Part shown: positions 61,301-64,000 of the stretch, in pieces
Layout of the letters: each line of letters begins with the position of its first letter
Numbering within the stretch: position 1 is the first letter of the stretch
Assembly: GCF_022458985.1 (NCBI RefSeq)
Contig: NC_061778.1
Coordinates: 2,373,501-2,437,500 of the forward strand
Length of the DNA: 64,000 nucleotides
DNA from: Mugil cephalus
Taxonomy: Eukaryota; Chordata; Actinopteri; Mugiliformes; Mugilidae
Reading direction: 5' to 3'
Position numbers and translations under genes: made by a program
Notes under the pieces: model-generated
Database searches by the model: none
What the model saw: only the letters and a program-made list of their open reading frames with translations
What the model was told of the DNA's origin: nothing

Positions 61301-63920
61301 ATGAACCTCATCATTCTTCCCTGAGACGAATACGTATTTTTATTATCCATTAAAATGTGTAATTAAAGCTGCGTCTGACCTGCAGTAAAACACAGAGTTT
61401 GTTTATTATAAATCTTTTATCTTTACAAGGATCGACTCTTAACTGTGAGGAGAAAAGAAAACATCTTAATTCTAAGAAATTCCTTTCATAGAATTTGGCC
61501 ACGAGCAGCAACTTTTAGCGCTAAGATTTAATTTAATTTAATTTAAAACCACTAAAATACTTTACCTGCTCAAGGTAAAGTGGCGTCAGATTGATTTAGA
61601 GGTAAAGAATTCGAGGCTACAATCGATTCTCACGCTGAACTATTTTAATTTAAACAAGGAGCTTTTTTTGGAGACATTTGTGAGACACTAAAATAAAGTA
61701 ATAACCAATAAACCTGAAGCTTGGCTGCAGAAATAGAAACGTTTCTGTGTTTACCTCCTCCGATGCAGGCGCCATGGACGGCCACCACCACGGGCTTCGG
61801 ACACTAAGACAAAAAAAACACAAAAACACACCATCGTCCCGTCACAGGAGACACTTCACCTCCATCTAAACATCTAAACATCGAACACGTCTGCAGCCTC
61901 TGACCTTCTCGATCACGGAGAACGTCTCCTGGTACTTGCTGATTATTCGTCGGACGTTCCAGGAGATTCTGGCCGCGTCGTCTCCTTCGGGCTGCATGAT
62001 GTTGCTGGCCATGTCCATCAGGTCGATGCCTGGAGAGTAAAACGAATTAACGCGACGTCAGACAGAGGACGGACTCGTGATATAATATAAATAAATAAAT
62101 AAAAAGATAGAAACCGACCGGCTGTGAACATCTTCCCTGCTCCAGAAACCACCACCGCTCTGCAGTCTGGATCCACAGCGATCTCGTTAAAGCACTCGAC
62201 CATCTCACTGCAGGAGACAACGGATTATTTTAACTTAATATTTAAATTTATCGTTATTTTATATCGACTTCAGGACAAAATGCAAAGACGTTTAATTTCC
62301 TTAGACCTGAGCTTCTGTTTGCTATTTATTTTTAATCTCTACACGGTATTTGTGATCAGTAGGACCCAAGAAATATAAAAACTAAGCATCATCTTTGAAC
62401 ATTAAGTAGTTTTTGAGAAAATAAATAGTGTCCTCATATGTGGACATGGGGATTCACTGTATAATCCAATGAGGTACCAATGTGTAACAAGTTATAAAAG
62501 TATTTCAATCAGTGGACATGCTGAGCAACACCAGAATTTGCAAACAATGAAATCCCAAAGTCCTCAAACGAGTATTTTATAATTAGAGACGTTGGAGCTT
62601 GTTTCTATTGATAGAATGTGTTAAATATCGTGTTAAATATCGTAAAATTTGCCGTGGTTTTGTACCTTGTACCACAAAACTAAAACTTAAGAAGGTCTCA
62701 GGTTATTTCTGCATGAAGCTGAAATTTAAATCAGCAAAAACAACATGAAACATGTTCTGAAACTCTACAGATTCATGTCAAAGCTGTGGTTTAAACAGGT
62801 TCCTGCCTCCAGAAGGCTTTGTTCATGGCGTTGCGTTTCTCGGGCCGGTGAAGCTCCACATGTGTGATGGACTCGGTCGGTCGAGTGACGACCAGCGAGG
62901 TGAACGGAGACGAGGCGCCGGAGGACGAGGACGAGGACGAGGACATGGCTCTGAGAGCGAACTGACCGGGACCCTGCAGCCTCCAGTCTGAGACACAGAC
63001 ACAACAAAAACACTACAGTTTAGATTTACGAGCTGGAATACGACATTTAAAGGCGTCATAGCACGAATGAATCAGTTAATTAATGATCATTTTAACCCAA
63101 AGCAACATTTCATCCATAAAATGTCAGAGCTTTACAGAGATATGGTTTGTATTTGGCAGCGTTTATTTTAAACTATTTAACTTGAGACGAATGTTTCAGG
63201 TCGACTCACACAAAGATTAATGTCTGAAGGCCTCAAACTCTCAAACTTTCTACTGGACTGAGGTCTAGTCTCTTTATAACTTCATATAATTCTTCATAAA
63301 AGCCGCAGAAACATGACTTTTTTGTCATAAATTAAAATGCAACAGAGAACGATGAAGTCACGACTGATGTCAGAAGATTTATTTATAAGTTTCAAGGCTG
63401 TAGATTCTTAAATGTAATTTTAAGAAAATTAAATAAAGGAAATAAAGGAGGCTAATATTAAACGACACTTTACAAACCAAACATCCACTGAACATATAAT
63501 AAATGCCTCAGATAAATCAGTCCCACAGAAAAGCTTCACTCTCAGTCTACTTCATGGTTTAAACTTTTACACCTTAAATCACTTACAATTAAACATTTTT
63601 TAATTTATTAATGCAATAAAAACACAGGAAGGCAGGTTAAATGAGCAGATATCGAGTATATTCATGGTGATTGAGGATCATCATCAGTTTGCAGCTGCAG
63701 AAACAGGAGCTGTGATATAATCTAGTCGTGACCTTTCCCCTACATCCACTCCTTCAACTTTACTTTAGTTAAAACACGTTCATCTACAAAACGAATCTAA
63801 CACACAAACATCTGCGCCACTTTTTCACACATTTTTCCCCACAGAACAATGAAAAAGGAAGTAAGTAAGAGCAGGACACTTACATTTGGGCAGAGTTGAC
63901 CTGAAAATCACTGACAACAT
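58349..63920 (-). CDS. ech1: Delta(3,5)-delta(2,4)-dienoyl-CoA isomerase
   Basis: Ten coding exons, from the start: 63,920-63,884; 62,987-62,807; 62,207-62,119; 62,029-61,905; 61,803-61,755; 61,041-60,977; 60,861-60,791; 59,714-59,643; 59,552-59,402; 58,453-58,349. They encode 314 residues (human 328). ECH1 isomerises 3,5-dienoyl-CoA to 2,4-dienoyl-CoA during beta-oxidation of odd-position unsaturated fatty acids in mitochondria and peroxisomes. Crotonase-fold signatures are present: RPEKRNAMN, SGAGKMFTAG (oxyanion hole), GGVDLITACDIR, and VKEVDIGLAADVGTLQRLP, which holds the acidic catalytic residues conserved in ECH1. The N-terminus MLSVIFRSTLPK is a likely mitochondrial presequence start, and the C-terminus SKL is a peroxisomal targeting signal. 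The donor of intron 2 is GC (GGAG/GCAGGA); the other junctions are GT-AG. Confidence 0.94.
59715..60790 (-). other. ech1 intron 7
   Basis: A 1.08-kb AT-rich intron with a CAACAA simple repeat near 59,767 and an A/T-rich stretch at 60,120-60,370. No other feature was recognised. Confidence 0.5.
62325..62730. repeat. Dispersed repeat copy in ech1 intron 2
   Basis: Diverged copy of the repeat at 42,290-42,760. Shared blocks include tcagtagga, catggggatt, accaatgtgtaacaa, caaacaatgaaatccca and agtcctcaaa, in the same order. Confidence 0.55.
62988..63883 (-). other. ech1 intron 1
   Basis: An 896-bp intron separating the short presequence exon from exon 2. AT-rich; no gene or repeat family was recognised. 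Confidence 0.55.
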
Positions 63921-64000
63921 CGGACTTTGGACGCTGAGGAAACAAGGAGAAGTTTGATCAATAAAACGGCAGCAAACACAAAACTGCTGCTAAATGAACC

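Overview
The window is vertebrate nuclear DNA, most likely from a ray-finned (teleost) fish. Coding exons are short, split by GT-AG introns and encode vertebrate proteins. U1 and U2 genes carry vertebrate-type PSE/DSE promoters, and Tx1-type LINE and TA-flanked DNA transposon remnants are present. No prokaryotic feature was seen.

Positions 1-34,214 are a mixed spliceosomal snRNA array in which U2 and U1 genes mostly alternate every 1-2 kb. I count ten full-length U2 genes, nine full-length U1 genes, one U2 cut after its 26th nucleotide by a LINE, and decayed U1 and U2 scraps in the middle. All genes from 237 to 16,182 lie on the + strand (U2 x6, U1 x4). All genes from 17,882 to 32,247 lie on the - strand (U1 x5, U2 x4 plus the cut U2). 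The locus is therefore a large imperfect palindrome centred near 17.0 kb. Each arm also contains direct segmental duplications: 237-3,960 with 9,992-13,715, and 17,882-20,340 with 28,956-31,440. The spacers hold a TA-flanked DNA transposon family (555, 1162 and 1615 bp copies plus a fragment), a nested 419-bp Tc1/mariner-like MITE in two of them, and two rearranged copies of a Tx1-clade LINE resembling the U2-targeting Keno family. A 1.9-kb block (block H) lies against the chromosomal flank at the right end. It recurs twice inside the left arm, where it replaces a U1 gene.

Positions 34,538-63,920 carry four intact-looking protein genes whose exon models I could phase completely: vstm5 (+), med17 (-), cep295 (+) and ech1 (-). 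vstm5 and med17 converge, med17 and cep295 diverge from a shared promoter region, and cep295 and ech1 converge. The vstm5-med17-cep295 neighbourhood matches human 11q21; ech1 does not. The cep295 model has 29 exons, including a 1.4-kb exon dominated by a coding minisatellite.

Functionally the array supplies two spliceosome RNAs: U1 pairs with 5' splice sites and U2 with branch points. Seven of nine U1 copies read as identical, and base changes relative to human fall in paired positions, which points to concerted evolution of working genes. The most interesting features are the interleaved inverted U1/U2 organisation, the LINE sitting exactly in U2, the capture of flanking block H with a junction at the U2 PSE, and a CTCF-like motif repeated in the spacers.
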